Counted from the stretch's first letter, positions 18,114-26,596 are shown. The stretch is DNA of 47,059 nt from Rickettsiales bacterium (GCA_016735445.1 JAERRN010000017.1:1-47059); one strand, 5' to 3'. Notes: generated by a model from the sequence alone, not told the origin. A program made the numbers and translations.

Positions 18114-19616
18114 ATGTTTTATAGTGTATTGAGAAATAGAAATCTACGCAACTTGCTAGGTTTTTCGTTTTTTGCCGATTTAATGGTTTTCTACCCATTT
18201 TATAATTCTATGTTTATTAATAGCGGTTTGCGTATTAATGACATACTAACATTATTAGCTGTAATGCAAATTGGCAAAATACTATTTGATTTGCCAGTTG
18301 GTTTAATTGCCGATTTGTTCGATCGGAAATATATTTTTCTATGGTTACCAATATTACGATTTATTATGTTAGCGCTTTGGATTCTATTTTATAGTAAGTG
18401 GTCTTTTATGTTAGGAATGTTTTTATTTGGCGCGTCTATTAGTTGCTTATTTGGTAATATTGAGTCGTATGCTTATGATTTTTTGAAAACAGATAATTTT
18501 GTATACGATTTAGATTCAAACAATGACTCCGATAAATCTTCTATAAAAAAAAGTTATTTATCGCCAAAAGAAAAACAAAGAAATAACTTTGCAAGCTTTA
18601 TTAGTTTATTATATATTGTGCAAAATGGGTCTATATCTGTTGCTAGTTTATTAGGTTATTTATTATTTAACCATATTGGCTATAAAGGGATTCTTCTAGT
18701 AAGTGCCTTTTTTTGTTTAATTGCTTTTTATTTTGCTACTTTATCTTTACAGTATAAACCTTCACAACAAAAACCTTCACAACAAAATACAAATAGCAGG
18801 TGCGTTAATTATTCATTAATGCATAGGTTACGTTTAAATTTTATTTCTTCTGTAAAGGTTATATTTAACAATATTAATATATTTAGTGTAAATTATTTTA
18901 ATATTTTTAACAACCTGTATCGTATCTTAAAAGATGCAAAAGAGCTTCTTCAGGGTGCTGTTGCACAAATTGTAAAAAATACCGTCTTAAGGTATACTCT
19001 TTTATGGTTTTTAGTACATACAGCATTGTATATTTTTATGATAGATTTTCATTCTATTACTATGCTAAATATGGGTTTAGAGTCGCATAATGTTGCCATT
19101 ATTATTTCTATTTTGACGCTTATAAAATTTTTTGTCAATACACTTGTGCCAAGGTTGTCTAGGTGTTTTAGTTTTAAAAATATTTTATTAGTTGACGGTA
19201 TTGGTCTTATGCTGTTGTTTTTTTCTAGCCTTTTAGGCAATGTTAGTTTAATAGTTGCAATATTTGTTTTTTTAATACTTTTTTCTTTCTCTGATATTGC
19301 AATTATTTCTTTAATTCAAGAAGAGCTTGAATCAGAACATAGAACAGTTGTTATGTCTGGTGTAGGTGTAATTATTTCTTTATTTGTAATTATCTTCCAA
19401 CAGTTAGCAATAAGAAAATACAACTTTATGTTTAACCTTGCACCTAGTATTGCAGGGAGTGAAAAAAGCGCTAGTGGTGCACCAATTGTGTTTATATTCT
19501 CAATATTAGTTTTGCTTTATAGCGCTGCGAAAGTAGGACTTTTACATAAACATAAAAACCATAGAATTTTAACAAAGGTAAATGGCGTAAGTAAACAAAA
19601 TAAACACACTGTTTAA
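18114..19616 (+). CDS. Major facilitator superfamily transporter
   Basis: An inner-membrane protein of about 500 residues with roughly twelve hydrophobic helices. The loop after helix 2 carries the MFS signature GLIADLFDRK (motif A), and the first helix region reads LRNLLGFSFFADLMVFYPFYNS. A long polar central loop includes a 15-base tandem duplication (KPSQQ twice, 18757-18787) and separates the two six-helix halves. The substrate cannot be told; Rickettsiales carry many such MFS proteins, thought to import host metabolites or export compounds. The ORF track begins at a GTG (18093), but I prefer the ATG seven codons later. The downstream gene on the minus strand is convergent. Confidence 0.8.
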   Translation: MFYSVLRNRNLRNLLGFSFFADLMVFYPFYNSMFINSGLRINDILTLLAVMQIGKILFDLPVGLIADLFDRKYIFLWLPILRFIMLALWILFYSKWSFMLGMFLFGASISCLFGNIESYAYDFLKTDNFVYDLDSNNDSDKSSIKKSYLSPKEKQRNNFASFISLLYIVQNGSISVASLLGYLLFNHIGYKGILLVSAFFCLIAFYFATLSLQYKPSQQKPSQQNTNSRCVNYSLMHRLRLNFISSVKVIFNNINIFSVNYFNIFNNLYRILKDAKELLQGAVAQIVKNTVLRYTLLWFLVHTALYIFMIDFHSITMLNMGLESHNVAIIISILTLIKFFVNTLVPRLSRCFSFKNILLVDGIGLMLLFFSSLLGNVSLIVAIFVFLILFSFSDIAIISLIQEELESEHRTVVMSGVGVIISLFVIIFQQLAIRKYNFMFNLAPSIAGSEKSASGAPIVFIFSILVLLYSAAKVGLLHKHKNHRILTKVNGVSKQNKHTV

Positions 19617-19655
19617 CATAGCGTATACATTGCTTAAATGGTGCCGATTTGGGTA

Positions 19656-20069
19656 TTATATTCTAGACGGTATGTTGCTTTTTTCCGTTCCTTTTTTTTG
19701 TTCATTTTTAGCGAACGACATTACCTTATTTTTATTTTGCGATTTATTTATAGGTTTTGCTATTGCACTGGTGTTATGTTTTATGTTATCTTTTTGCATT
19801 TCGGTTTCTACAGCTATTATTTTAGATTTCACTTTTTGCGTTATATGCGTGATTTTTTTAATCGCAGAAGATATTAAACGTGAACTTTTTTCCTCGCTTA
19901 ATAGCTGTGCGGAAGAATACAGTTCTGTTCTTGGAGTCTGTTTGTTATCTGTTATATTGGTGTTATCTTTTAAAGTTGCACTGTTTGCAACTTGACCTTG
20001 TGTTTTTACTATATTGCTTGGTTTACGCAAAGCTTGTGGCATTAATGGTTGGTATTTTTTATCAATCAT
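19656..20069 (-). CDS. Small basic hydrophilic protein, hypothetical
   Basis: I do not recognise this 137-residue Lys/Ser/Asn/Thr-rich protein (pI clearly basic, no membrane segment, low complexity near the C-terminus with NKSQNKNK). A competing ORF on the plus strand (19630-19995, TTG start, Phe/Leu-rich) covers the same bases; the hydrophobic composition of that ORF is what the complement of a Lys/Asn-rich gene looks like. I favour the minus strand because it starts with ATG and has a credible promoter (20124-20150) about 55 bases upstream. It converges on the MFS gene and diverges from rnd. A secreted effector is conceivable but nothing shows it. Confidence 0.5.
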   Translation of the reverse strand: MIDKKYQPLMPQALRKPSNIVKTQGQVANSATLKDNTNITDNKQTPRTELYSSAQLLSEEKSSRLISSAIKKITHITQKVKSKIIAVETEMQKDNIKHNTSAIAKPINKSQNKNKVMSFAKNEQKKGTEKSNIPSRI

Positions 20070-20123
20070 AAATATATATTATAAAACGTTATATAATAAC
20101 AAAATAGCTTTACTAAGGTAGTG

Positions 20124-20150
20124 TGTATAATTTGGACGGTAAGTTGTCAA
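20124..20150 (-). promoter_or_regulatory. Candidate promoter of the 19656-20069 gene
   Basis: On the minus strand a perfect TTGACA (20150-20145) is followed by a tight 15-base spacer and TATACA (20129-20124). GGTAAAATT lies three bases upstream of the -35, as in front of dapD. Confidence 0.45.
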
Positions 20151-20193
20151 GAAATTTTACCATAAATAATTAGTATAGTAGAATTTGTTGGGC

Positions 20194-20279
20194 TGCTAAA
20201 AAGGGTATTTTTAGATATTTTTTAGCAAAATTAATATTTTATATTATCTTCTTGACTGTAACCTTCTCAAGGTCTTGAG
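20194..20279 (+). other. Two inverted repeats in the leader region of rnd
   Basis: TGCTAAAAA (20194-20202) pairs perfectly with TTTTTAGCA (20219-20227) around a 16-base loop. Further on, CTCAAG GT CTTGAG (20266-20279) is a perfect palindrome. Both lie upstream of the terminator-like hairpin at 20308-20341 in the roughly 290 bases between the divergent 19656-20069 gene and rnd. They could belong to one structured leader or small RNA. Confidence 0.4.
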
Positions 20280-20307
20280 TATTTTACGGATCTCCTTTTA
20301 GCTATTT

Positions 20308-20341
20308 GGGGTGAACTTAGCTTTGTAAGGCGCCCCTTTTT
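20308..20341 (+). terminator. GC-stem hairpin with T-run just upstream of rnd (terminator or attenuator)
   Basis: GGGGTG (20308-20313) pairs with CGCCCC (20331-20336) including one G-T pair, an inner CTTA/TAAG stem closes a six-base loop, and five Ts follow at once. This is the best rho-independent terminator shape in the window, yet it stands only 20 bases before the rnd start codon and no gene precedes it on this strand. It must therefore end a small RNA, attenuate rnd, or be something else. Confidence 0.6.
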
Positions 20342-20361
20342 AAATCTTATATTCTTGTACC

Positions 20362-20985
20362 ATGTCTTCTTCTAAACGTGTATTTTTACATTATAACGAT
20401 TTGCCAGATAATGTTGAATTAAAGGGCGACATTGCTGTCGACACAGAGGCTATGGGTTTGCAAATACATAGGGATCGTTTGTGCTTAGTGCAAATTTGCG
20501 ACTCAGAAAAGAATGTTCATCTTGTTGCTTTTGAAAATGGCAATAATTACTTAGCTACTAATTTGAAGTCATGTTTTGAAGACAAAAGTAGACAGAAGAT
20601 ATTTCATTATGCTAGGTTTGATGTGGCAATTATAAAACATTATTTAGGTGTTAATGTCTCTAATATTTTTTGCACAAAAATAGCATCAAAACTTGTTAGA
20701 ACTTATACAGATTATCATGGTTTAAGGTCGATTGTCAACGAACTACTAGGCGTTGATTTGCGTAAAGACCAGCAATGTACATATTGGGGCGCACAACAGA
20801 TAACAGAGGCGCAAAAGCATTACGCAGCTAACGATGTTATCTATTTACATGCTATAAGAAGTAAACTACAAGTGATGCTAAAGAGAGAAGGGAGAGTTGA
20901 TATTGCGCAAAGCTATTTTGATTTTTTAGATACAATTGTTGATATAGATTTACAGGGGTTTCGTGGTGATATCTTTTCACACTAA
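20362..20985 (+). CDS. rnd: Ribonuclease D-type 3'-5' exonuclease (single DEDD domain)
   Basis: A 207-residue protein with the DEDDy exonuclease core: AVDTEAMGL (Asp27, Glu29) in motif I, HYARFDVAIIKHYLG in motif II and HYAANDVIYLHAI with Tyr and Asp in motif III. Family knowledge: RNase D trims tRNA 3' ends in the cytoplasm. Full-length RNase D is about 375 residues because of HRDC domains; this is the short form without HRDC that is usual in Rickettsiales. dnaQ, another DEDD exonuclease, begins 21 bases downstream, so the two are probably co-transcribed. The leader contains a terminator-like hairpin ending 20 bases before the ATG. Confidence 0.88.
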   Translation: MSSSKRVFLHYNDLPDNVELKGDIAVDTEAMGLQIHRDRLCLVQICDSEKNVHLVAFENGNNYLATNLKSCFEDKSRQKIFHYARFDVAIIKHYLGVNVSNIFCTKIASKLVRTYTDYHGLRSIVNELLGVDLRKDQQCTYWGAQQITEAQKHYAANDVIYLHAIRSKLQVMLKREGRVDIAQSYFDFLDTIVDIDLQGFRGDIFSH

Positions 20986-21006
20986 CTTAATGTTATTGCT
21001 GTGCAT

Positions 21007-21708
21007 ATGCCTCGTTATATTTTAATTGACACAGAGACAACTGGTTTAAGATGGGATGAAGGTCATCGTGTTTTTGAAATTGGAATGGTTGAAACTTTGG
21101 ATCTAAAAACTATTTCTAGGGAAATAAATATTCCTTTAAATCCCGATCATAAACTTTCCGAAGAGTCGATGATGATTTGCAAAGTTACGGATCATAAGCT
21201 TGCACAATACAAATTTTTTGCAGATGAAGCAGACAAGTTTTTAAATTTTATTTATAAAGGGCATACAGATGACGATCCTACCATTTTAATTGCTCACAAT
21301 GCTAAATTTGATATTGGTTTTCTAAATAATGAATTATCTTTATGTAATAAAAGTAATTTGTCTGATTTTCAAATATTAGATACTGTAAAGATAGCAAAAA
21401 AGCTTTACCCTGGTAGACCTGCAAGTTTGAATGAATTATGTAAAAGATTTAAAATTGACCTAAATGAGCGTGACGAAAAGGGTCATGGTGCTTTGCTAGA
21501 TGTAAAACTGCTGTACAAGATATTTCTTTTCTTAATTGATGGTAAAACTCATGATGAGATTGTAAATTTTAACAAGGAAGTGGAAGACTTTGTTGGCTTT
21601 AAAAAGAGAATAAAACCTTTAACTAAGAGGGTTTTTAAAAATATTATATTTGATGAAAAAATGCATTTGGATGTTTTAGAAAAAATTAAGTGCCAAAATG
21701 TTTGGTAA
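21007..21708 (+). CDS. dnaQ: DNA polymerase III epsilon subunit (3'-5' proofreading exonuclease)
   Basis: A DEDDh exonuclease of 233 residues: motif I ILIDTETTGL (Asp8, Glu10), motif II IAHNAKFDIGFLN and motif III KGHGALLDVKLL, where the catalytic His and Asp are seen. It proofreads newly made DNA as part of the Pol III core with the alpha subunit. The usual DnaQ motif LD(T)xxxAR(..)P is recognisable as LDTVKIAKKLYPGRPASLNELCKRF. I use the ATG at 21007 (MPRYILIDTE); the track's GTG two codons earlier is also possible. It follows rnd closely and is followed by a clear terminator. Confidence 0.93.
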   Translation: MPRYILIDTETTGLRWDEGHRVFEIGMVETLDLKTISREINIPLNPDHKLSEESMMICKVTDHKLAQYKFFADEADKFLNFIYKGHTDDDPTILIAHNAKFDIGFLNNELSLCNKSNLSDFQILDTVKIAKKLYPGRPASLNELCKRFKIDLNERDEKGHGALLDVKLLYKIFLFLIDGKTHDEIVNFNKEVEDFVGFKKRIKPLTKRVFKNIIFDEKMHLDVLEKIKCQNVW

Positions 21709-21740
21709 ATTGTTACAATTAATTTTTATAAAAATAATTT

Positions 21741-21760
21741 ACTGTTATTAACAGTTTTTT
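21741..21760 (+). terminator. Rho-independent terminator after dnaQ
   Basis: ACTGTTA T TAACAGT is a perfect inverted repeat directly followed by a run of six Ts, 32 bases after the dnaQ stop. Confidence 0.6.
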
Positions 21761-21968
21761 GTTTATCAACTAAATAGTATTATAAAAAAATTTACATTGG
21801 CGGAAGGCAAAAAACCATTGCAGAAGTAAGGTTTTTATATTGTCAATTGCTTTCTTTTGCTAATTTTGCACTAAATAACTTTTGTAAGAATTACCAAAAT
21901 ATTTAAATTAGTGGTCTTTTTAACTTTAGTACAAACCTATGTTTGTAAATATTTATAATTTATAAAAT

Positions 21969-22059
21969 AAACCCCAAGTTGATTTACACAAGATGGCACT
22001 GTGTTGTTGCTACGGCTCTATAGCCTAGGGTTGTAGCACGTAAAAGCCTTGGAGGGTTG
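21969..22059. ncRNA. Candidate structured non-coding RNA, unassigned
   Basis: Within the 485-base gap between dnaQ and tRNA-Lys is a noticeably more GC-rich segment. AACCCCAAG (21970-21978 region) can pair with CTTGGAGGGTT (about 22049-22059) with a two-base bulge. Inside, TGCTAC...GTAGCA forms a second stem holding GGCT CTAT AGCC. A T-rich stretch follows on both strands, so the strand is undecided. I looked for signal recognition particle RNA, tmRNA and RNase P RNA signatures and found none. It is a fold candidate only. The rest of the gap (21761-21960 and 22080-22193) shows nothing. Confidence 0.3.
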
Positions 22060-22193
22060 TTTTAAAGCACAAAAGCGTAACTAACCAAGAATAATATATT
22101 ACCCAATAGTTTTGTTATTAATGGTTTTAGTTTGCCATAATGCGACACAACGTTAAGTAAGTTATTATGATAAGATATTACCGCTGCAGCGTG

Positions 22194-22268
22194 TGGTGGG
22201 TGCACGTGGGATCGAACCACGGACAAACTGGTTAAAAGCCAACTACTCTACCACTGAGTTATGCACCC
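22194..22268 (-). tRNA. tRNA-Lys (TTT)
   Basis: On the minus strand: acceptor GGGTGCA/TGCACCC, D stem ACTC/GAGT, anticodon stem GTTGG/CCAGT (two G-T pairs) around CTTTTAA (anticodon TTT), T arm GTGGTTCGATCCCAC and encoded CCA. Two G-T pairs weaken the anticodon stem but the rest is canonical. Confidence 0.95.
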
Positions 22269-22306
22269 GAAAACTGCAAAATTAACTTACGTACTATACT
22301 TTTAAT

Positions 22307-22340
22307 AATCAAGCTATGTAGTATATATTTTAGCTTGATT
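22307..22340. repeat. Perfect 10-base inverted repeat between divergent tRNA genes
   Basis: AATCAAGCTA (22307-22316) and TAGCTTGATT (22331-22340) are exact complements separated by 14 bases, placed between tRNA-Lys (minus) and tRNA-Leu (plus). Because both tRNAs point away from it, it is more likely part of the promoter region than a terminator. Confidence 0.5.
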
Positions 22341-22401
22341 TTCAAAAAAGTATATACTAGAGTTTTAATTGTTGCTTTACTTGGTTAAGCATACATTTTT
22401 T

Positions 22402-22488
22402 GCCCGGGTGGTGGAATGGTAGACACAGGGGACTTAAAATCCCCCGGGAGTAACTCCCGTAGCGGTTCAAGTCCGCTCTTGGGCACCA
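22402..22488 (+). tRNA. tRNA-Leu (TAA)
   Basis: A class II tRNA of 87 bases with acceptor GCCCGGG/CTTGGGC, anticodon loop containing TAA, a long variable arm (GGGAG/CTCCC), T arm with GGTTCAAGTCC and encoded CCA. Confidence 0.96.
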
Positions 22489-23287
22489 TCTTTATTTGCT
22501 GTATTTTTAAGCTTTCTTAAAGGTAAGGTATCGCATTTATACTATTGTTTTAGTTTTAAACCTAAGTGTGTGTTTAATATATTGTTTATGCAATATTTAA
22601 ATTTACAAAATTACTTGTTACTGTGTGTTTTAAGTGGCAAGTGGTTATAATTTTATCACCATATTGCTAGCATACTGTTTGTTTAGGTTATTTAAGTTAT
22701 TCTTGCGTTTATAGTAAAAGTAATAAATAATTATTTTCTTATTGAGGGTAGTAAGTTTAAGAAACTTTTATTACAAAAAGACGGATGGGGTTATTTTTAC
22801 GATACAGTGTTAGTTGTTAATAAAAGATTGGGGAGCTAAAAAACAATAAAGCAAAATAATTACTATAGAACTATAAAATATAAAAGTTGCTTACTGATAT
22901 AAATTTAGCTTTACTTTAAAAAGGCGTCACAATTGTAACTGCGGTATATTTGCTGTTTTTTACATTACTTCGATAAAGATCTTTATAATTTTGGCACAAC
23001 GGTTATGTATTATAAAAAATAGCAACAGTATTAATTATATTTATAATATATTTTTAATAGCCAATGGTTTGCTTATTGCTGTGTATATTTATTGTGCGGT
23101 AGCTATTAACAAATTAGCAATAGCACTGCAAGAGACGGTAATAACATATAGCGCAGAGAGTTTTGTATTTTTGCCGTATTTTGTGTTTATGTACTTTCTT
23201 TTTTACCTTCTTTTTTACCTCATTAAGTATTTAATTAATCCTAATTTAGGTCTAATTTAGAATTAGGCTAACTAAGTTTATATAGTA
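22489..23287. other. AT-rich gap between tRNA-Leu and sodB, with one doubtful small ORF
   Basis: About 800 bases. The only open frame of note is 22991-23260 (plus, 89 residues, TTG start) with two hydrophobic stretches (IYNIFLIANGLLIAVYIY and VFMYFLFYLLFYLIKYL). It could be a small membrane protein, but it has no ATG start, no ribosome site and no recognisable family, so I do not call it. No RNA fold stands out. Confidence 0.4.
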
Positions 23288-23896
23288 TTATAAATACTCC
23301 TCGATTTTAATAGATACCAAATTCCAGTTTAGAAGCTCTTTACAGAATGTTTCTATATATTTTGCCCTTAGATTTTGATAGTCTAGGTAATAAGCGTGTT
23401 CCCAAACGTCTATTGTTAACAATGGTATTAAACCTTCGGTTAGCGGATTTTCTGCATTACTTGTTTGCGTCATATTTAATTTTAATGTTTTAGGATCTAA
23501 GCATATCCACGCCCAACCAGAGCCAAATTGTGAAATTGCAAGCTTGCTAAAATTGCCGATACAATCTTCCATTGATCCAAAACTATCGTTTATTAATTTT
23601 AATAGTTTGTCATTTGGTTGTCTTGAGTTTTCTGGTGACATTGAAAGCCAAAACATATTATGATTATAAAACTGCGCTGCGTTGTTAAATATACTTCTGT
23701 TTGCCTTATATTTGTAGGAATCTTGAATAACCTTTGTTAGCGGCATTTCGGCGTATTCTGTATTTGCAATTAACTTATTTAAATTATTTAAATACCCTGT
23801 ATGGTGCTTTTTGTAATGATAAGAAACAGTTTGTTTTGACATATATGGCTCGAGAGCGGATATTGAATATGGTAAATCTTGCAACTTGAAAGACAT
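23288..23896 (-). CDS. sodB: Superoxide dismutase [Fe]
   Basis: This enzyme dismutates superoxide in the cytoplasm. The 202-residue length is typical. The metal ligands are in place: His27 (SYHYKKHHTGY), His79 (FYNHNMFW), Asp163 and His167 (DVWEHAYYLDY). AAQ before the second ligand and the GSGWAW stretch indicate the Fe-type rather than the Mn-type. It stands alone between long intergenic stretches. The upstream region contains an 8-base perfect inverted repeat 47-70 bases before the ATG that may overlap the promoter and act as an operator. Confidence 0.95.
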   Translation of the reverse strand: MSFKLQDLPYSISALEPYMSKQTVSYHYKKHHTGYLNNLNKLIANTEYAEMPLTKVIQDSYKYKANRSIFNNAAQFYNHNMFWLSMSPENSRQPNDKLLKLINDSFGSMEDCIGNFSKLAISQFGSGWAWICLDPKTLKLNMTQTSNAENPLTEGLIPLLTIDVWEHAYYLDYQNLRAKYIETFCKELLNWNLVSIKIEEYL

Positions 23897-24694
23897 AGTT
23901 TTTTGTATTTGAATTAGATTACGCCGATTGAGCGATATTTTTAGACTTACTTTTTATTAGTAAGTCGAATTTTACCAATATAGTAATTTACATATTAAAT
24001 GCAATTGCGATTTAGCAGCTGTATACTATATAAGTTTGCATAAGTTAAGAATTATAGTTACCTTTGCAAAGTTATATATTAGCCAGTTGTTATGTTTTTT
24101 TGATAAAAAATATAAGCTAAAATATTTATATAAACTTAGTTACAATACCAACATATTGCAAACATTAACTAATAAAGTTATTGTGTTTGAAAGCGAAATT
24201 TACATAAATTTTATAAACTCCTAATAATTTTATTATTATGATAAAGTTATTAGCTTTGATAAATAAATACCATAATGGGGCTTTAAAATACCTTAGAGGG
24301 TGTATAACGGAATTAATACTAATTTTATTAGCGCTGTGAAACAATGGTGACTTGCTTTAAAAATATTGCTTGGCTGTAATAGTGTATTATTTTACTTTAC
24401 TTGGCTTAATTAATGGAGCTAAAGACTTACATAAGTGATGCTATTTTAATATAGGTTATAGTAAATTAAATATATTTATATTGGTATAGTAACCATAGGG
24501 TTTTTTAGGTTTAAGTTTAAAATATAGGTTCAGCATTATGAGCTTGTGTTTTTAATCTATTATAATATCGCATGTATATATTTAGCTTTTATAATTGTAA
24601 TATTGCCGCAGAGTAGTTTACTAGCCTAGTAAGCAGTAATTAAAGATTACGCTGTTATAAATTGTTTAAGTTTTTTACCTAATAGAGTATAATT
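23897..24694. other. Intergenic region between divergent sodB and mltG
   Basis: About 800 AT-rich bases. Apart from the sodB inverted repeat I see only a 62-residue open frame (24036-24224, plus) with no family features, which I treat as chance. No tRNA, repeat array or clear terminator is visible. Confidence 0.5.
23944..23966. promoter_or_regulatory. Inverted repeat in the sodB promoter region, possible operator
   Basis: GACTTACT / AGTAAGTC are exact complements around a 7-base A/T loop. On the sodB strand this covers a possible weak -35 (TCGACT) and reaches the -10-like TCTAAA 17 bases on. GGTAAAATT lies directly upstream. Regulator unknown. Confidence 0.4.
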
Positions 24695-25678
24695 ATGGAT
24701 GTAAAAACACAAAAGACAACGAGAGGCTTATTCGTCAACATCACAGTTTTACTTTTTTATTTTACTTTTTTAGTATTTGTATTATCTGCGTCTATTTTTT
24801 ACTTTGTTCCTGTTGTTCTTACAACGACAATGGTTAAAATTAACAAGGGTGATGGACCTTGTAAAACATGTAACCAATTTTTACATAATCCTGCGTTTAA
24901 ATATCCAAAATTTACTTGTTTATCTTTAAGAATTTACAGTCTCTTTGGCAAGTCTTATTTTGTTGCCAATCATACAATTGACAAAGATATGACGAGTTAC
25001 CAAATTGTAAAAGCAATTCATACTTTAACATTACATAAAATATCTATTCCTGAAGGATTAACAGTTTATGAGGTTATGCAATTGTTAGACAAAGATAATT
25101 GTGTTACCAATAGCATTGTTGATAATGTCGAAGAGGGCAGTTTAATGCCAGATACATATTTGTTTACTTGTGGCACTAGTAAGGCTAAAATTATAAATAT
25201 AATGAAAAATGCTATGGATGACTTTATAGAAGTTGAATGGGATAAGAGGGATAAAAATATTAACTATTTATACAGCGCTCGCGACGCTGTTATCCTTGCT
25301 TCTATTATTGAAAACGAGGCAAAGCTAGACGCTGAACGTCCTTTAATTGCTTCTGTGTTTGTAAATAGGTTATCAAAAAAAAATATGCGTTTGCAATCTT
25401 GCGCAACTGTTGTTTATTGCTTAACAAATGGTCGTGGTTTTAGCAATTTTAGACGAACTGTAACTTACGAAGATTTACAATTACATTGTCCTCATAATAC
25501 TTATCGTAACGATGGTTTACCGCCAACGGCTATTTCTTCACCTAGTCGTAGCTCAATTTTAACTGTGTTACATCCAGTAAAAACAGACTACTTATTTTAC
25601 GTTGTCGATAAAGATGGTGGGCATAGTTTTTCGTCTAGCTTTAATAAGCATATTGCCAATAAAAATAAAAAACATTAA
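24695..25678 (+). CDS. mltG: Endolytic peptidoglycan transglycosylase MltG (YceG family)
   Basis: MltG cleaves nascent glycan strands at the outer face of the inner membrane and so ends their growth. The 327-residue protein has one N-terminal membrane helix (about 14-45) and then the YceG domain: ISIPEGLTVYEV (LysM-like part), EEGSLMPDTYLF, ASIIENEA with the catalytic Glu206, and the conserved block LQSCATVVY ... CPHNTYRNDGLPPTAISSPS. A small cysteine cluster after the membrane helix (CKTCNQ ... FTCLS) is not usual for the family. The ATG at 24695 is preceded by TATAATT. truA follows after 59 bases on the same strand. Its presence implies that some glycan synthesis is retained. Confidence 0.92.
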   Translation: MDVKTQKTTRGLFVNITVLLFYFTFLVFVLSASIFYFVPVVLTTTMVKINKGDGPCKTCNQFLHNPAFKYPKFTCLSLRIYSLFGKSYFVANHTIDKDMTSYQIVKAIHTLTLHKISIPEGLTVYEVMQLLDKDNCVTNSIVDNVEEGSLMPDTYLFTCGTSKAKIINIMKNAMDDFIEVEWDKRDKNINYLYSARDAVILASIIENEAKLDAERPLIASVFVNRLSKKNMRLQSCATVVYCLTNGRGFSNFRRTVTYEDLQLHCPHNTYRNDGLPPTAISSPSRSSILTVLHPVKTDYLFYVVDKDGGHSFSSSFNKHIANKNKKH

Positions 25679-25737
25679 TTTGGTGTTAAATATTGTTATA
25701 ATGTTTAGTAGTTTATAGAATTTATTATTAATATATA

Positions 25738-26538
25738 ATGCCTAATAAATATGCGGGTATTCTTGAGTATGCTGGGTGTTATTTTTGCGGTATGCAATCG
25801 CAACAAGATTCTTTAACAGTTCAAGAGGTTACCCAAAGTGCATTATCACGTTTGTTTAACGAAAATATTATTATTAATTTTGCAGGTAGAACAGATTCTG
25901 GCGTCCACGCACTTGGTCAAGTTATAGATTTTTCTACACATAATATTAGGAGTGTTGACCAAATTTTAAGAGGTGCAAATTTTTACTTACCTAGAAAACA
26001 AATCTCCTTACTTAAGGTTAAAGAGGTGCCAATAGATTTTGATAGTAGATTTAACGCAAAAATGCGACACTATGTTTATAAAATTATAAATCGCCCTGTA
26101 GGTTTGTCCTTATATAGTGATACGCATCATTATATAAGAAAGAATATTGACATTGATTTACTTAAACTTGCTGGTGAGAAGTTGTTGGGTAAACATAATT
26201 TTACATCCTTTAGAAATCCTAAATGTGATAAAAACCCAGTTCGCACTTTATCTTTTTTTGATGTTAAAGTTGTTTATCAGCGTTCTTGTTTGCAAGAAAA
26301 AGAACTTCATATATATTTTTCTGCAAAGTCATTTTTACATAATATGGTTAGAAAAATGATGGGCGCAATTATTGAAGTTGGCATTGGTAATTGGCATCTT
26401 AACGATATAGACAAATTGTTAAATATTCATTTAGACTCAATCGCTTCAACGTTCTCAACCGCCCCAATAGCTCCAGCGAAGGGTTTGTATTTTCTTGGCG
26501 TTGATTATAATAATTTTGATGGTTTTTGTGACCATTAA
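25738..26538 (+). CDS. truA: tRNA pseudouridine(38-40) synthase
   Basis: TruA makes pseudouridine at positions 38-40 of the tRNA anticodon arm. The 266-residue length fits. The catalytic Asp53 is in GRTDSGVHALGQV; other conserved parts are DFDSRFNAKMRHYVYKI, the HNFTSFRNP stretch and SFLHNMVRKMMGAIIEVG near the C-terminus, then APIAPAKGLYF. The usual start has the lineage motif (YdGt.Y.GwQ.Q), here EYAGCYFCGMQSQ. It follows mltG and converges on rlmE. Confidence 0.95.
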   Translation: MPNKYAGILEYAGCYFCGMQSQQDSLTVQEVTQSALSRLFNENIIINFAGRTDSGVHALGQVIDFSTHNIRSVDQILRGANFYLPRKQISLLKVKEVPIDFDSRFNAKMRHYVYKIINRPVGLSLYSDTHHYIRKNIDIDLLKLAGEKLLGKHNFTSFRNPKCDKNPVRTLSFFDVKVVYQRSCLQEKELHIYFSAKSFLHNMVRKMMGAIIEVGIGNWHLNDIDKLLNIHLDSIASTFSTAPIAPAKGLYFLGVDYNNFDGFCDH

Positions 26539-26596
26539 TGAGGCAAAAGTTATATGTTGTTTTGCAATTAATATGCTAAGTTGCGACGCTAGAGAC

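Noticed and set aside
20185-20345. 6S RNA or signal recognition particle RNA upstream of rnd
   Set aside because: The 5' and 3' ends do not form the closing stem of 6S RNA, and the GGAAG...AAGCA core of the SRP RNA is absent.
21969-22059. Degenerate tRNA or tmRNA part
   Set aside because: No anticodon arm, T arm or CCA could be placed on either strand.
22991-23260. 89-residue hydrophobic plus-strand ORF
   Set aside because: TTG start, no ribosome site, no family and an AT-rich intergenic setting in which hydrophobic ORFs arise by chance; not called, though it cannot be excluded.
24036-24224. 62-residue plus-strand ORF between sodB and mltG
   Set aside because: No recognisable features and no promoter or ribosome site; its composition is that of AT-rich non-coding sequence.
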